Origin: Fusibacter sp. 3D3
GTDB lineage: Bacteria; Bacillota; Clostridia; Peptostreptococcales; Acidaminobacteraceae
Reading direction: 5' to 3'
Length of the DNA stretch: 64,000 nucleotides
Assembly: GCF_001748365.1 (NCBI RefSeq)
Contig: NZ_BDHH01000016.1
Span: 2,685-66,684, forward strand
Below the pieces are notes generated by a model. That model ran no database searches. It saw nothing but the letters and a program-made list of their open reading frames with translations, and was not told the DNA's origin. Both the position numbers and the translations under genes were made by a program. Shown here one piece after another: positions 25,775 to 34,816 of the stretch; within the stretch, counting starts at the first letter, position 1; the number at the start of each line of letters is the position of its first letter.

Positions 25775-27163
25775 ATGAAAAAAGCAATTAAGATCGTAAC
25801 CATTGGTGGTGGGAGTAGCTATACCCCTGAGCTGATTGAAGGGTTTATCAAAAGATTTGAAGAGCTACCAATCAAAGAAATTTGGCTCGTGGATATTGAA
25901 GATGGCAAAGAAAAACTGGAAATTGTTGGTGCTATGGCACAGAGGATGTGGGATGCATCGCCTTATGAGGTTAAAATACACACGACGTTGAATAGACAAG
26001 AAGCTTTAGTTGATGCTGACTTTGTAACAACACAATTTAGAGTTGGACTATTAGAAGCTCGAATAAAAGATGAAAGAATCCCTTCGTTACATGGCATGTT
26101 AGGTCAGGAGACTAATGGCGCCGGAGGTATCCTAAAAGCATTTAGAACAATACCGGTAATCAAGCAAATAGTAGAGGATATGAAGTTATATTGCCCAAAT
26201 GCATGGTTAATTAATTTTACTAATCCAAGTGGCATGATCACTGAAGCTGTCATTAAGGCTTTTGGATGGCAGAAATGTATTGGGCTTTGTAATGTGCCTG
26301 AAATATCGATGATGAAAGAACCAGAAGTATTAGGAAAGAAGAGAGATGAACTCACATTTCGATTTGCAGGTTTAAATCATTTTCACTGGCATAAAATCTT
26401 TGATGATGAAGGTACTGAACTCACAGGAAAAATGATAGCCAATATCAACGCAAAAAACAATGGAACGCCAGCCAATATATACAGTGCTAAGTTTTCTATG
26501 GAAATGTTAAAATCTATGAATTTAGTCCCTTGCGGTTATCATAGATATTATTACAATGCTCAGGAAATGCTAGAACATGCACTGGAGGAATTTGCTGAAG
26601 GCGGGACTCGTGCTGAACAAATGCTTGCAGTAGAAGCAGCCCTCTTTGATCTATATAAAAATCCAGATTTGTGTAGTAAACCAGATCAGCTGGAAAAACG
26701 AGGAGGCGCGTATTATAGCAATGCGGCTTGTGAATGCATTAGTGCGATTTACAATGATAAGAAACTGCATATGGTCGTCAGCACTCAAAATAAGGGTGCC
26801 ATCCCTTGCCTTGATTCTGAGTCTATCGTCGAGGTATCTTCAATAATTTCTGCATGTGGTGCTGAGCCAATTGTATGGGGGGAGATGAGACCCGCTGAAA
26901 AGGGTTGGTTGCAATTAATGAAAGCTATGGAGGCCTGTACAATTCAAGCGGCAATCAGTGGAGATTATGGTATGGCGCTTGAAGCTTTTACATTGAATCC
27001 ACTGATTCAAAGTGGTGAAGAGGCTAAAGCTGTTCTGGATGAATTATTAGTAGCTCATGAGCAATATTTACCACAATTTAAAGAAAAGATTACGGAATTA
27101 AAGCGTATGGGAATAGCTTCAAAGGATTCTATCGTCATTGATTTGATGGCAAAGGGATTCTAG
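25775..27163 (+). CDS. Glycoside hydrolase family 4, likely 6-phospho-beta-glucosidase
   Basis: A 462-residue GH4 enzyme. The N-terminal Rossmann motif TIGGGSSYTPELIEGF binds NAD+. INFTNPSGMITEA, the metal-binding Cys in GLCNVPE and the His in LNHFHWH are the canonical Mn2+/NAD+ site. The CNVP motif is typical of GH4 enzymes acting on 6-phospho-beta-glucosides (CelF/LicH), rather than CHS(V) alpha-glucosidases. These enzymes use a redox-elimination mechanism. The start is the ATG at 25775, preceded by AAGGAG; an in-frame TTG at 25724 is unlikely. Its partner is the ROK kinase next door, which could supply the phosphorylated disaccharide because the operon has an ABC importer instead of a PTS. 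Confidence 0.92.
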   Translation: MKKAIKIVTIGGGSSYTPELIEGFIKRFEELPIKEIWLVDIEDGKEKLEIVGAMAQRMWDASPYEVKIHTTLNRQEALVDADFVTTQFRVGLLEARIKDERIPSLHGMLGQETNGAGGILKAFRTIPVIKQIVEDMKLYCPNAWLINFTNPSGMITEAVIKAFGWQKCIGLCNVPEISMMKEPEVLGKKRDELTFRFAGLNHFHWHKIFDDEGTELTGKMIANINAKNNGTPANIYSAKFSMEMLKSMNLVPCGYHRYYYNAQEMLEHALEEFAEGGTRAEQMLAVEAALFDLYKNPDLCSKPDQLEKRGGAYYSNAACECISAIYNDKKLHMVVSTQNKGAIPCLDSESIVEVSSIISACGAEPIVWGEMRPAEKGWLQLMKAMEACTIQAAISGDYGMALEAFTLNPLIQSGEEAKAVLDELLVAHEQYLPQFKEKITELKRMGIASKDSIVIDLMAKGF

Positions 27164-27221
27164 AAATATAACAAAGTACTATTATTTGCTAGAGTGTCAA
27201 ATATTGAAATTTGGAGGTAAC

Positions 27222-28178
27222 ATGAAGTATTTAATTGGCGTTGATGTCGGAGGCACTAAAATTGCGTATGGATTGTTTGATGAAAACAAAGAACTGATTG
27301 CAAATATGAAAATAGATTCCGATGCTTCCATTTCGCCTGAGGCTTTTTTCGATCTTATTATTGACCATATTTACAAGTTGTTGAAAAACCAACAATTGAC
27401 AATTGCAGATGTTTTGGGGATTGGAATGGGTTTACCTTCATACGTACATTTTGAAGAGGGGTATATTGTAAAAACAGGTAGTTTGCCCAGACTACACCAT
27501 TTCCCGCTAAAGCGGTACTTGCAAGAGCAATTGGGAAATGAGATTAAAATTGTGATCGATAACGACGGACATGCTGGGGCTTTAGCGGAATACAGGTACG
27601 GCGTTGGAAAGCAATACAACAACTTTGTTTATTGCCCTGTAAGTACGGGCATATCATCGAGTTTTATTATTAATGGAGAGGTTTTCAGAGGGAGTTATGG
27701 TTGGTCAGGTGAAAGTGGACATATGTTAACGGGTGTTAATCTCAATAAAAGAAATGTATGTGGGTGTGATAATCCAGGCTGTTTCAACTCGCAATGCTCT
27801 GGCAAGATGATCGTGAACAGTGTTTTAGAGTGGATAGAAAATGGCGAGAAAACCATAATGACTGAGCTTGCTGGTGGCATAAATTATATAACAGCAGAAC
27901 ATATAGACAAGGCTTTTGATATGGATGATGTTCTTGCAAAAAGGGCTGTAGAGCAAATGGCACAGTATATGGCCATTTGGTTATTCAACATATATATGAT
28001 CCTGAATATAAATTGCTTTGTTTTCAGCGGAGGTTTACTGTCAATGGGGGATAAATTGTTTGGACGTGTGAAGACCTTGTTTAACAGTTATAACAATATA
28101 GATTATCCAGTCTATTTTTTAGAAGCAAAATTAGGGGATCAATCTGGTGTCATTGGTGCCATGGAACTACTTTTTTAA
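27222..28178 (+). CDS. ROK-family sugar kinase
   Basis: A 318-residue kinase. ATP phosphate-binding motif DVGGTKIAYG; the catalytic Asp is in VIDNDGHAGALAEY; the Cys-rich zinc site is CGCDNPGCFNSQCSG. It lacks a DNA-binding domain, so it is an enzyme, not a repressor. The start is the ATG with TTTGGAGG 4 bases upstream. Sandwiched between a GH4 hydrolase and an ABC importer, it could be a beta-glucoside (disaccharide) kinase like BglK, which also belongs to the ROK family, or a glucokinase acting on released glucose. The context favours the former but does not prove it. Confidence 0.88.
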   Translation: MKYLIGVDVGGTKIAYGLFDENKELIANMKIDSDASISPEAFFDLIIDHIYKLLKNQQLTIADVLGIGMGLPSYVHFEEGYIVKTGSLPRLHHFPLKRYLQEQLGNEIKIVIDNDGHAGALAEYRYGVGKQYNNFVYCPVSTGISSSFIINGEVFRGSYGWSGESGHMLTGVNLNKRNVCGCDNPGCFNSQCSGKMIVNSVLEWIENGEKTIMTELAGGINYITAEHIDKAFDMDDVLAKRAVEQMAQYMAIWLFNIYMILNINCFVFSGGLLSMGDKLFGRVKTLFNSYNNIDYPVYFLEAKLGDQSGVIGAMELLF

Positions 28179-28271
28179 ACAAAAGACGGGTTACAATATG
28201 GGTGTATCTCTATGCTTGTGTCATTACAGGCATTTGGATAAATATGATTGAATTAAGGGGAGGCAATTAAA

Positions 28272-29273
28272 ATGAAGATGAAAAAGATGAGCGTTTTATC
28301 CATAATCATGGTAATTTTCATGATTGGCGTGTTATCGGGTTGTACTAAGGCAACTGACGATACTGCTACAAAGGTCAATGATTCAGGGAGCACTAATGAA
28401 ACGGCTGATGCTCCGGTTAAGGTGGCATTCATAGCCCAAAACATGGCAACAGAAGCGATGTCTTTTGCTGCAAAAGAGTTTGAAAAATATGGCGCGGATT
28501 ATGGGTTTGAAGTGATCATTCTTGATGCTAAGGGAGATGCACAAATTAATGTACAAGCAGTAGATAATGCAGTTGCACAAGGGGTAAAAGCGATCTTTGT
28601 TACACCAAATGATGTAAATGCGATTATTCCATCATTGCAAAGTGCAAAAGAAGCTGGCGTTATAGTAGGCATGTTCTCTTCTGACTTACCTGAGGGGAGT
28701 CAAGAGGCGCGTGATTTCTTTGTTGGCGTAAATGATAACCAGGCTGGAGAGGCAGCAGCACAAGCCTTTATCAACCATTTTCCTGATGGCGCTAATATCG
28801 TTGAAATTGGTGGACAAGCTGGCCATGATGCCCAAAACAAGAGACATGATGGCTTTAACAATAAACTGGAAGGCACCAATATCAAGGTAATAGACTATAA
28901 AGCAACCCAGCAGTGGGCAACGGATCAAGCTATGGCTATTGCAGAGGACATGATTACCAAATATGGTTCAGAGATAGATGGCATATTCTGTCATTGGGAC
29001 AATGGCGGCACTGGCGTTATTCAAGCTCTAAAGGCGGCAAAAATGGATCAAGTATATCTTGTGGCAGTAGATGGTTGTAGAGCTGGATTTGAACAAGTCA
29101 AAAGCGGTGAACAAAGCGTTACCATTATGCAGAACTTTTCAAACATGACCCAAAAATCTCTAGAATTAGCTAAGGATAAAATAGACGGCAAAGATGTTGA
29201 AAGTGTTAATTTTATTCCACTTGATATTGTTGATCTAGATAATATCGATACTTTTACTGCTCCTGAATGGTAA
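28272..29273 (+). CDS. Sugar ABC transporter substrate-binding lipoprotein (ribose/xylose type)
   Basis: A 333-residue lipoprotein with lipobox LSGC. The type I periplasmic-binding fold is evident from VKVAFIAQNMATEAMSF, AVDNAVAQGVKAIFVTPNDVNAI and FVGVNDNQAGEAAAQAF, typical of the RbsB cluster. IFCHWDNGGTGVIQALKAA and VAVDGC close the hinge. RBS GGGGAGG. It supplies the importer formed by the next three genes. A hairpin after its stop may set higher expression of this gene relative to the membrane components. Confidence 0.93.
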   Translation: MKMKKMSVLSIIMVIFMIGVLSGCTKATDDTATKVNDSGSTNETADAPVKVAFIAQNMATEAMSFAAKEFEKYGADYGFEVIILDAKGDAQINVQAVDNAVAQGVKAIFVTPNDVNAIIPSLQSAKEAGVIVGMFSSDLPEGSQEARDFFVGVNDNQAGEAAAQAFINHFPDGANIVEIGGQAGHDAQNKRHDGFNNKLEGTNIKVIDYKATQQWATDQAMAIAEDMITKYGSEIDGIFCHWDNGGTGVIQALKAAKMDQVYLVAVDGCRAGFEQVKSGEQSVTIMQNFSNMTQKSLELAKDKIDGKDVESVNFIPLDIVDLDNIDTFTAPEW

Positions 29274-29293
29274 AGAACCTACGAAATATTACC

Positions 29294-29325
29294 AAGCTCG
29301 TCTCGGATAAAACCGATGCGAGCTT
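29294..29325 (+). terminator. Intra-operon hairpin between binding protein and ATPase genes
   Basis: AAGCTCG...TCGG and CCGAT...CGAGCTT form a stem with one mismatched step. No long T-run follows (ATCTAAAAC), so read-through or mRNA-stabilising action is likelier than full termination. Confidence 0.55.
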
Positions 29326-29356
29326 TATCTAAAACTATTTTGAAAGAGGGATCTTA

Positions 29357-30853
29357 ATGCAAAACATAAAACAGGATGCGATTCTCAGTATTAAAAATGT
29401 TAGTAAATATTTTCCGGGTGTTAAAGCTTTAGATCAAGTTTCAATTGAAGTAGAACGCGGTACTGTCCATGGCATAGTAGGCGAAAATGGTGCAGGTAAA
29501 TCGACTTTGATGAAAATATTGAGTGGTGTCCATTCTAAGGATTCTGGCACTATTATTTTTGATGGTGAGTTAGTTGAAAATACAACGCCAATTTTGTCCA
29601 TGAAAAGCGGATTGAGCATTATCTACCAGGAGTTAAATCTTGTAAGCACGATGACCGTCGGTGAAAATATCTTTCTGGGTCGCTTTGGTGAACTTGGCGG
29701 CATAAAGCACGTTCATGAAAGAGCAAAGGCACTACTAAAGCGTATTGGCAGTCATGTTACCACGTATAAACTGGTTTCAGAGTTAAGTGTTTCAGAAAAA
29801 CAGATGGTTGAGATTGCAAAAGCTTTGTCTTTTGATTCTAAGCTTATCATTATGGACGAACCCAGTAGTAGTCTTACTGCAGATGAGATGAAGGCGCTGG
29901 TCAAGATTATTCATCAGCTTAGGTTACAAGGCATTTCGATTATATATATCAGCCATAAGCTAGATGAAATTTTTGAATTTTGCAGTGTAGTGACTATAAT
30001 GAGAGACGGGCATGTTATTGACTCAAAAAAAATTAATGAAATAACACGTAGTGAAATGATTACAAAGATGGTAGGGCGTACAATAGAAAATGAATACCCT
30101 AAACGACCAAATTGCGTTGGTGAAACGCTCATGGAGGTTCAATCTATCAATACAAAAAAACTTCGCGATATTGCCTTTAAATTGAATAAGGGTGAGATCC
30201 TTGGATTAGTTGGACTTGTGGGAGCCGGTCGAACTGAAATCGTTAGGGCTATATTTGGTGCAGATAAGATAAAAGGTCATAAAATTACCATTGATGGTAA
30301 CCCTGTGAAAATTAGAAAGCCGAGCGATGCCAAAAAGGCTGGAATTGCATTGGTGACAGAAGATAGAAAGACTCAAGGACTGGTTTTACCCTTTTCAGTA
30401 GAAAACAATATATCGATGGCGACACTTGATAAAATATCAAAATATGGCTTTTTAAATAAATCAATGGAAGCTGAAATAGCAGAACGACATGTAAACTCAC
30501 TAGGCATAAAAACGCCGTCTATTAAGACAACTGTAAAGAATCTATCGGGTGGCAATCAACAAAAATGTATCTTGGGGAGATGGCTGGAGATTAATCCACG
30601 TATTCTTATTCTTGATGAACCTACAAGGGGAATAGACGTGGGGGCTAAATATGAGATCTACCTTCTGATGAAACAAATAGTTGAAAGTGGAAGTGCCATT
30701 ATTCTAATATCTTCAGAACTTCCAGAGGTTCTCAACATGAGCAACAGAGTACTTACGGTATGTGAAGGACGTATAACGGGTGAATTTGATCCGAATGATT
30801 CAACTCCAGACCAAATAATGAGTAAAGCATTCGCGTCTGAAAGAAAGGAATAG
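29357..30853 (+). CDS. Sugar ABC transporter ATPase, duplicated (RbsA/XylG type)
   Basis: A 498-residue tandem ATPase. The first domain has Walker A GENGAGKST, signature LSVSEKQM and Walker B LIIMDEP. The second has a degenerate Walker A GLVGAGRTE, signature LSGGNQQK and LILDEPTRGID. This asymmetric arrangement is the rule in the carbohydrate CUT2 family. RBS GAGGGA. It energises the two permeases that follow within 4 and 12 bases. Confidence 0.95.
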   Translation: MQNIKQDAILSIKNVSKYFPGVKALDQVSIEVERGTVHGIVGENGAGKSTLMKILSGVHSKDSGTIIFDGELVENTTPILSMKSGLSIIYQELNLVSTMTVGENIFLGRFGELGGIKHVHERAKALLKRIGSHVTTYKLVSELSVSEKQMVEIAKALSFDSKLIIMDEPSSSLTADEMKALVKIIHQLRLQGISIIYISHKLDEIFEFCSVVTIMRDGHVIDSKKINEITRSEMITKMVGRTIENEYPKRPNCVGETLMEVQSINTKKLRDIAFKLNKGEILGLVGLVGAGRTEIVRAIFGADKIKGHKITIDGNPVKIRKPSDAKKAGIALVTEDRKTQGLVLPFSVENNISMATLDKISKYGFLNKSMEAEIAERHVNSLGIKTPSIKTTVKNLSGGNQQKCILGRWLEINPRILILDEPTRGIDVGAKYEIYLLMKQIVESGSAIILISSELPEVLNMSNRVLTVCEGRITGEFDPNDSTPDQIMSKAFASERKE

Positions 30854-30857
30854 AATC

Positions 30858-31832
30858 ATGACATCAAAATATGAATTTAAGAAAATATTTGAGTTAATAT
30901 TCAAAGAATATTTGATATTAGGCGCAATCGCAATATTAGTTTTAGTCACTTCTATAGTACAGCCCGCTTTTCTTTCGGTAGGCAATTTGTCAAATGTCAT
31001 TCGCCAGTTTGGACCGTTAATCATGGTAGCTCTTGGGATGACTTTTGTGATTATCGGAGGCTTTATTGACTTGTCGGTGGCGGGTATCATTTCGCTAGTG
31101 GCCGTTGCCACGGTCTATTTGATTGATATAGTTGGGCAAGGCCCTGCACTCATTATTGGCATAGGCATTGGAATTGCTTGTGGTATTTTGAATAGCGCTC
31201 TACTGCTGACAAGTGGTGCTTTGACTCAAGCTGAAGCCCTTTTCATTACTTATGGTATGAGTTTAGTATATGGTGCTTTGGCATTAATCATTAGTGGCGG
31301 ATCAACGCAGCATATATTCTGGTCAGAAAACAACACAAGTCTATTTGAGTTAATAGGATCAGGAAGTGTTGGATTTTTTTCAATATCATTTATCTTATTT
31401 TTAATATGTCTATTGATATTATATTTACTTCAAAATTATACGTATGCAGGCAGAGTAATGCGCTTGACTGGCGGCAATAAAACAGCTGCAGAATTATGTG
31501 GCGTCAATATTAACCGAAGTATCATTTTTATATATGCAATATCAGGTCTAATGTCTGCCATTGGATCGATAGTCCTTATATCCAGGGTTACAACGGCATC
31601 TCCTGTAATCGGAATGGGTTATGAAACAAATGCAATTCTTGCTGTAGTTGTGGGTGGGACGACTCTTGCAGGCGGTAAAGGCAGTGTCATGCGTACTGTA
31701 CTTGGGACTATGTTAGTGATACTTTTGTCAAATTGTATGAACTTATTGGGCGTCTCTGTTTACTTACAGTATGTTTTAAAAGGAGCGATTCTGGTTATTG
31801 CCATTTGGATGGACAACCGAAAGCAGAGTTAG
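30858..31832 (+). CDS. Sugar ABC transporter permease 1 (RbsC type)
   Basis: A 324-residue membrane protein of the BPD_transp_2 family with about nine helices. The motifs GMTFVIIGGFIDLSVAGI and VVVGGTTLAGGKGSVMRTVLG are characteristic of CUT2 permeases. It overlaps nothing but starts 4 bases after the ATPase stop. With the next gene it would form a heterodimeric channel. Confidence 0.93.
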   Translation: MTSKYEFKKIFELIFKEYLILGAIAILVLVTSIVQPAFLSVGNLSNVIRQFGPLIMVALGMTFVIIGGFIDLSVAGIISLVAVATVYLIDIVGQGPALIIGIGIGIACGILNSALLLTSGALTQAEALFITYGMSLVYGALALIISGGSTQHIFWSENNTSLFELIGSGSVGFFSISFILFLICLLILYLLQNYTYAGRVMRLTGGNKTAAELCGVNINRSIIFIYAISGLMSAIGSIVLISRVTTASPVIGMGYETNAILAVVVGGTTLAGGKGSVMRTVLGTMLVILLSNCMNLLGVSVYLQYVLKGAILVIAIWMDNRKQS

Positions 31833-31844
31833 GAGGAATATGTA

Positions 31845-32813
31845 ATGAACATCTTAGGATACTGTAAAAAGCTATTATCCATTGTCAATAAACAAAAAGC
31901 TTTTCTGGCATTAATTTTAATGTTTACAGCAATGCTCTTTTTTAAAACAAACTTTTATACGCCTCTTAATCTTATAAATCTGATGAAATCAGGGTCCGTA
32001 TTGTTAATCCTAGCCTTTGGCATAACAATTGTCTTAGTGGCAGGTGGTGCTGATCTGTCCATAGGCGGCGTGATGGTGGTATCAGGAATCGTAGCAATAA
32101 AACTCATGAATGCTGATGTACCAATGGCAATTGCCATAATTTGCGCGCTCTTAGTGGGCGTTGTTGTGGGCATGATTAACGCTTTCTTTTCTGTATATCA
32201 AAAAACAGAACCCTTTATAATAACATTAGGCATGGGCATGTTGCTCACAGGCATCGCTCAACAATTGACGGATGCTCATCCTGTATCAAGTAAGAATCCA
32301 GGATTTTTACTATTGTCTAATGGTAAGTTGTTTAATCAAATCCCAAATCAAGTTATCGTGATGATCGGTGTATTTGTACTCACCTTTTTTATACTGCGTT
32401 ACACTTCTTTTGGAAGAAATTGCTATGCCATTGGTGGTGATTATGAAGTGGCCAAATATTCTGGCATTAATGTAATGCGCACAAAGGCACTCGCATATGT
32501 TTATAGCGGTACTATAGCGGCTTTAGGTGGTATTATGCTTTCATCTATGTTGAATTCAGGCAATTCTACCTATGGTGAGAATACGGCGCTACTGGTCAAT
32601 TGTGGGGTAGTCGTTGGAGGCACATCGTTTGCAGGTGGTATTGGCGGCGCTCAACACTCCTTAATCGGATTGCTCGTATTTGCAGTGTTACAAAACGCCA
32701 TGAATATGGTAGGGGTAGATTCTTATGTTCAACTACTTTTTCAAGGCATAGTGACAGTTGGAATCATTTGGTTAGATTCGTACGGTAGGAAGAAAAGAAG
32801 AGAAATGGTGTAG
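31845..32813 (+). CDS. Sugar ABC transporter permease 2 (RbsC type)
   Basis: A 322-residue paralogue of the preceding permease, with GITIVLVAGGADLSIGGVMV, GRNCYAIGGDYEVAKYSGIN and VVVGGTSFAGGIGG. RBS AGGAGG. Two different permeases indicate a heterodimeric translocation pore, unlike the ribose system. It is the last gene of the operon; a CACGTACG-type repeat follows a few bases after the stop. Confidence 0.93.
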   Translation: MNILGYCKKLLSIVNKQKAFLALILMFTAMLFFKTNFYTPLNLINLMKSGSVLLILAFGITIVLVAGGADLSIGGVMVVSGIVAIKLMNADVPMAIAIICALLVGVVVGMINAFFSVYQKTEPFIITLGMGMLLTGIAQQLTDAHPVSSKNPGFLLLSNGKLFNQIPNQVIVMIGVFVLTFFILRYTSFGRNCYAIGGDYEVAKYSGINVMRTKALAYVYSGTIAALGGIMLSSMLNSGNSTYGENTALLVNCGVVVGGTSFAGGIGGAQHSLIGLLVFAVLQNAMNMVGVDSYVQLLFQGIVTVGIIWLDSYGRKKRREMV

Positions 32814-32817
32814 TAAA

Positions 32818-32870
32818 TCCGTGGCGAGTTACGTGGCGTACGTGGTACGTGACGAAACACGTGACGAAAC
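32818..32870. repeat. CACGTACG-type dispersed repeat, copy 2
   Basis: GTGGCGTACGTGGTACGTGA followed by two GTGACGAAAC units. It shares the ACGTACG core and the ACGAAAC ends with copies at 593, 48888 and 51411. Placed directly after the sugar operon. Confidence 0.55.
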
Positions 32871-32970
32871 AATTATTTTAAGGTTGATAAATAACGGTTC
32901 ATATGATAAAGTTTCAATGATAGTTAAAGTGTGAAATATAGGATCAAATTTGAAATGAAGAGGAGATACG

Positions 32971-33849
32971 ATGAAACGAATCATAATGACCACCCTACTA
33001 TTAGCTGGAATGGTTTTCACGAATAACATAGGGAGTGCTGACGCTTATAGTACAGTTGAAGTAAACGTAGATGCATTAAATATAAGAGAAAATAACAGTA
33101 TAGAATCCAATGTTATTGGGCGCGTACATGATGGCCATATTCTTACGGTTGTTGGTGAAGCTGACGACTGGTATCAAATATTTGTTAATGAAAATCAAAT
33201 GGGTTATGTAAAGCAAGAGTTTTGCTTGATAGAGAGTGGTTATGTGAAGGGGACTATTTCATCACAACGTGTAAATATGCGAGAAAAAGCCACTACGAGT
33301 AGCGATATTGTAATACCAAGCCTGTCTGAAGGTACAGCGCTACAGGTTTTATCCAAAGCTGATGGGTGGTACAAGGTTGTATGTGATGAAAAAACGGGTT
33401 ATATTCGTTCGGATTTAGTTGAAATAGAGTTATCTTTAATGGAGAGCTCAACTATTAGTGATCGAGATGCATTAATAAATTTTGCTAAGAAGCAACTTGG
33501 CAAGCCATATTCATGGGGAAAATCGGGTCCAGATTCATTTGATTGTTCTGGTTTTGTAGGCTATGTCTATCGAAGCGTTTACGATAAGGATCTAGGTCAT
33601 AGTTCTTCTGGAATGAGCAAATTGGGTGTGGCTTTAGAAAAATCAGAACTTGCTTCTGGCGATCTTGTTTTTTTTGCTACTGATGGAGGCACTAATATTA
33701 ATCATGTGGGTATTTACGTAGGTGATGGCAACTTTATTCATGCCTCGTCTTCAAGTAGTAATGGGTATCAGGTGACGATTTCAAAACTTGATTCTGGTTT
33801 TTATGATAGAGAGTATATAACGGCAAGAAGAATAGATCTAAATAATTAA
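32971..33849 (+). CDS. Secreted SH3 / NlpC-P60 peptidoglycan endopeptidase
   Basis: A 292-residue exported protein. A signal peptide ends near SADA; two bacterial SH3 repeats follow (NVDALNIRENNSIESNVIGRV and SQRVNMREKATTSSDIVI). The C-terminal NlpC/P60 domain has the catalytic Cys in FDCSGFVGYVYR, His in NHVGIYVGDG and the third polar residue in FIHASSS. It would cleave gamma-D-Glu-meso-diaminopimelate bonds in the wall. RBS GAGGAG. Monocistronic, with a terminator at 33911-33945. Confidence 0.95.
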   Translation: MKRIIMTTLLLAGMVFTNNIGSADAYSTVEVNVDALNIRENNSIESNVIGRVHDGHILTVVGEADDWYQIFVNENQMGYVKQEFCLIESGYVKGTISSQRVNMREKATTSSDIVIPSLSEGTALQVLSKADGWYKVVCDEKTGYIRSDLVEIELSLMESSTISDRDALINFAKKQLGKPYSWGKSGPDSFDCSGFVGYVYRSVYDKDLGHSSSGMSKLGVALEKSELASGDLVFFATDGGTNINHVGIYVGDGNFIHASSSSSNGYQVTISKLDSGFYDREYITARRIDLNN

Positions 33850-33910
33850 AGTTAGAAAGGCCTTTACCTATTAGTATTTGTTAAAAGAAATGGCCTAAAA
33901 ATAATAAAGA

Positions 33911-33945
33911 GTAGCCTAAGATATTAAATGATCTTAGGTTATTTT
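33911..33945 (+). terminator. Terminator after the NlpC/P60 gene
   Basis: TAGCCTAAGAT and ATCTTAGGTTA pair (33912-33922/33931-33941) and are followed by TTTTATT. Confidence 0.75.
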
Positions 33946-33946
33946 A

Positions 33947-34005
33947 TTATAACCCTTGCGCAAGGGTTACGAATGTAGCGAAGCGGACTGAGTATACGCT
34001 TTGAT
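33947..34005 (+). mobile_element. Structured dispersed element, copy C (minimal form)
   Basis: TATAACCCTTG is joined directly to CAAGGGTT, forming one perfect 9-bp hairpin in place of the multi-hairpin arm. ACGAATGTAGCGAAGCGG and the right end TATACGCTTTGAT follow. It shows that AACCCTTG and CAAGGGTT are the two sides of the closing stem. Confidence 0.8.
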
Positions 34006-34039
34006 GCTCAATCAATTCAGATTACACAGGAGGATAAAA

Positions 34040-34352
34040 ATGAATGAATCAATTTTAAAAGGAAATGTGGAAACAAGTCAAAGGAAACGTCAAAAAACAA
34101 TAGGAACAGCTTACAGATGATGACATTGATGTCGTTGAAGGTGATATAGAGATACTTTCAGGGAAAATTCAAGAGAAATATGGTAAGTCTAAGGACGAGG
34201 CAGATGAGGCAATTAGAAAATTTGAAAAAGGGCAATTAGTCAGAGATGATATGGGCAAAGGTGCTGCAATTGGCGGAACACTAGGTGGTGCTGTTGCAGG
34301 TGGGCTTATAGGTGCTTTGACAGAGATGGGAGTCGATTTGATTCTAGGCTGA
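34040..34352 (+). pseudogene. CsbD-like stress protein pseudogene with glycine-zipper tail
   Basis: From an ATG with AGGAGG the frame reads MNESILKGN, shifts by one base (extra base near 34076), continues WKQVKGNVKKQ, meets a TAG where CsbD proteins have Trp, then EQLTDDDIDVVEGDIEIL and IQEKYGKSKDEADEAIRKFE. This is the CsbD signature. A tail GAAIGGTLGGAVAGGLIGAL resembling a glycine zipper follows. One frameshift and one nonsense codon make it inactive. Confidence 0.75.
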
Positions 34353-34587
34353 GTGGCTTTATTGACACAGAATTACTTTATCATGATGAGGAACAAGAAT
34401 GATACATGATACAGCATTGGAATTCTAAAGACGACTTAAAGGAAGCTTCAAAAAAGATTTTTAATGATAAAGATGCTGAGCACTTTGTAAACGCCCTTAA
34501 CAAGCAAAGCGTCAAAATGTTTATAATGCCGCAAATAGGGACTTGGGTAAACCTTTTGTAAAGGCATGGACGACGGCAGGTTTTTAG
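34353..34587 (+). pseudogene. Decayed coding remnant downstream of csbD
   Basis: Two frames carry protein-like text: HWNSKDDLKEASKKIFNDKD with AEHFVNALNKQ, and, after a shift, RQNVYNAANRDLGKPFVKAW with TTAGF and a stop. Together they look like the end of one protein broken by a frameshift, perhaps a second domain once fused to the CsbD protein. Not recognised. Confidence 0.45.
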
Positions 34588-34816
34588 ATCATAAAGCAAG
34601 ATCTATCAACTTGTTTTTTTTTGACCTTTACACCATACCAGCCCTGTTAAAACTCAAATATGTGCACAGTGTTAAGTCTGTGTTAGGTTTGTATTAGAAA
34701 GATGTAATTTTGTCTTATAGACTACTTTTTTAACGTTTATTCAATTGTTTAAGTGAAATTTTTGGAGTATCATTTCATTAAGAATATTGATAAACCCACA
34801 AAAAAAGGGAGAAAAT

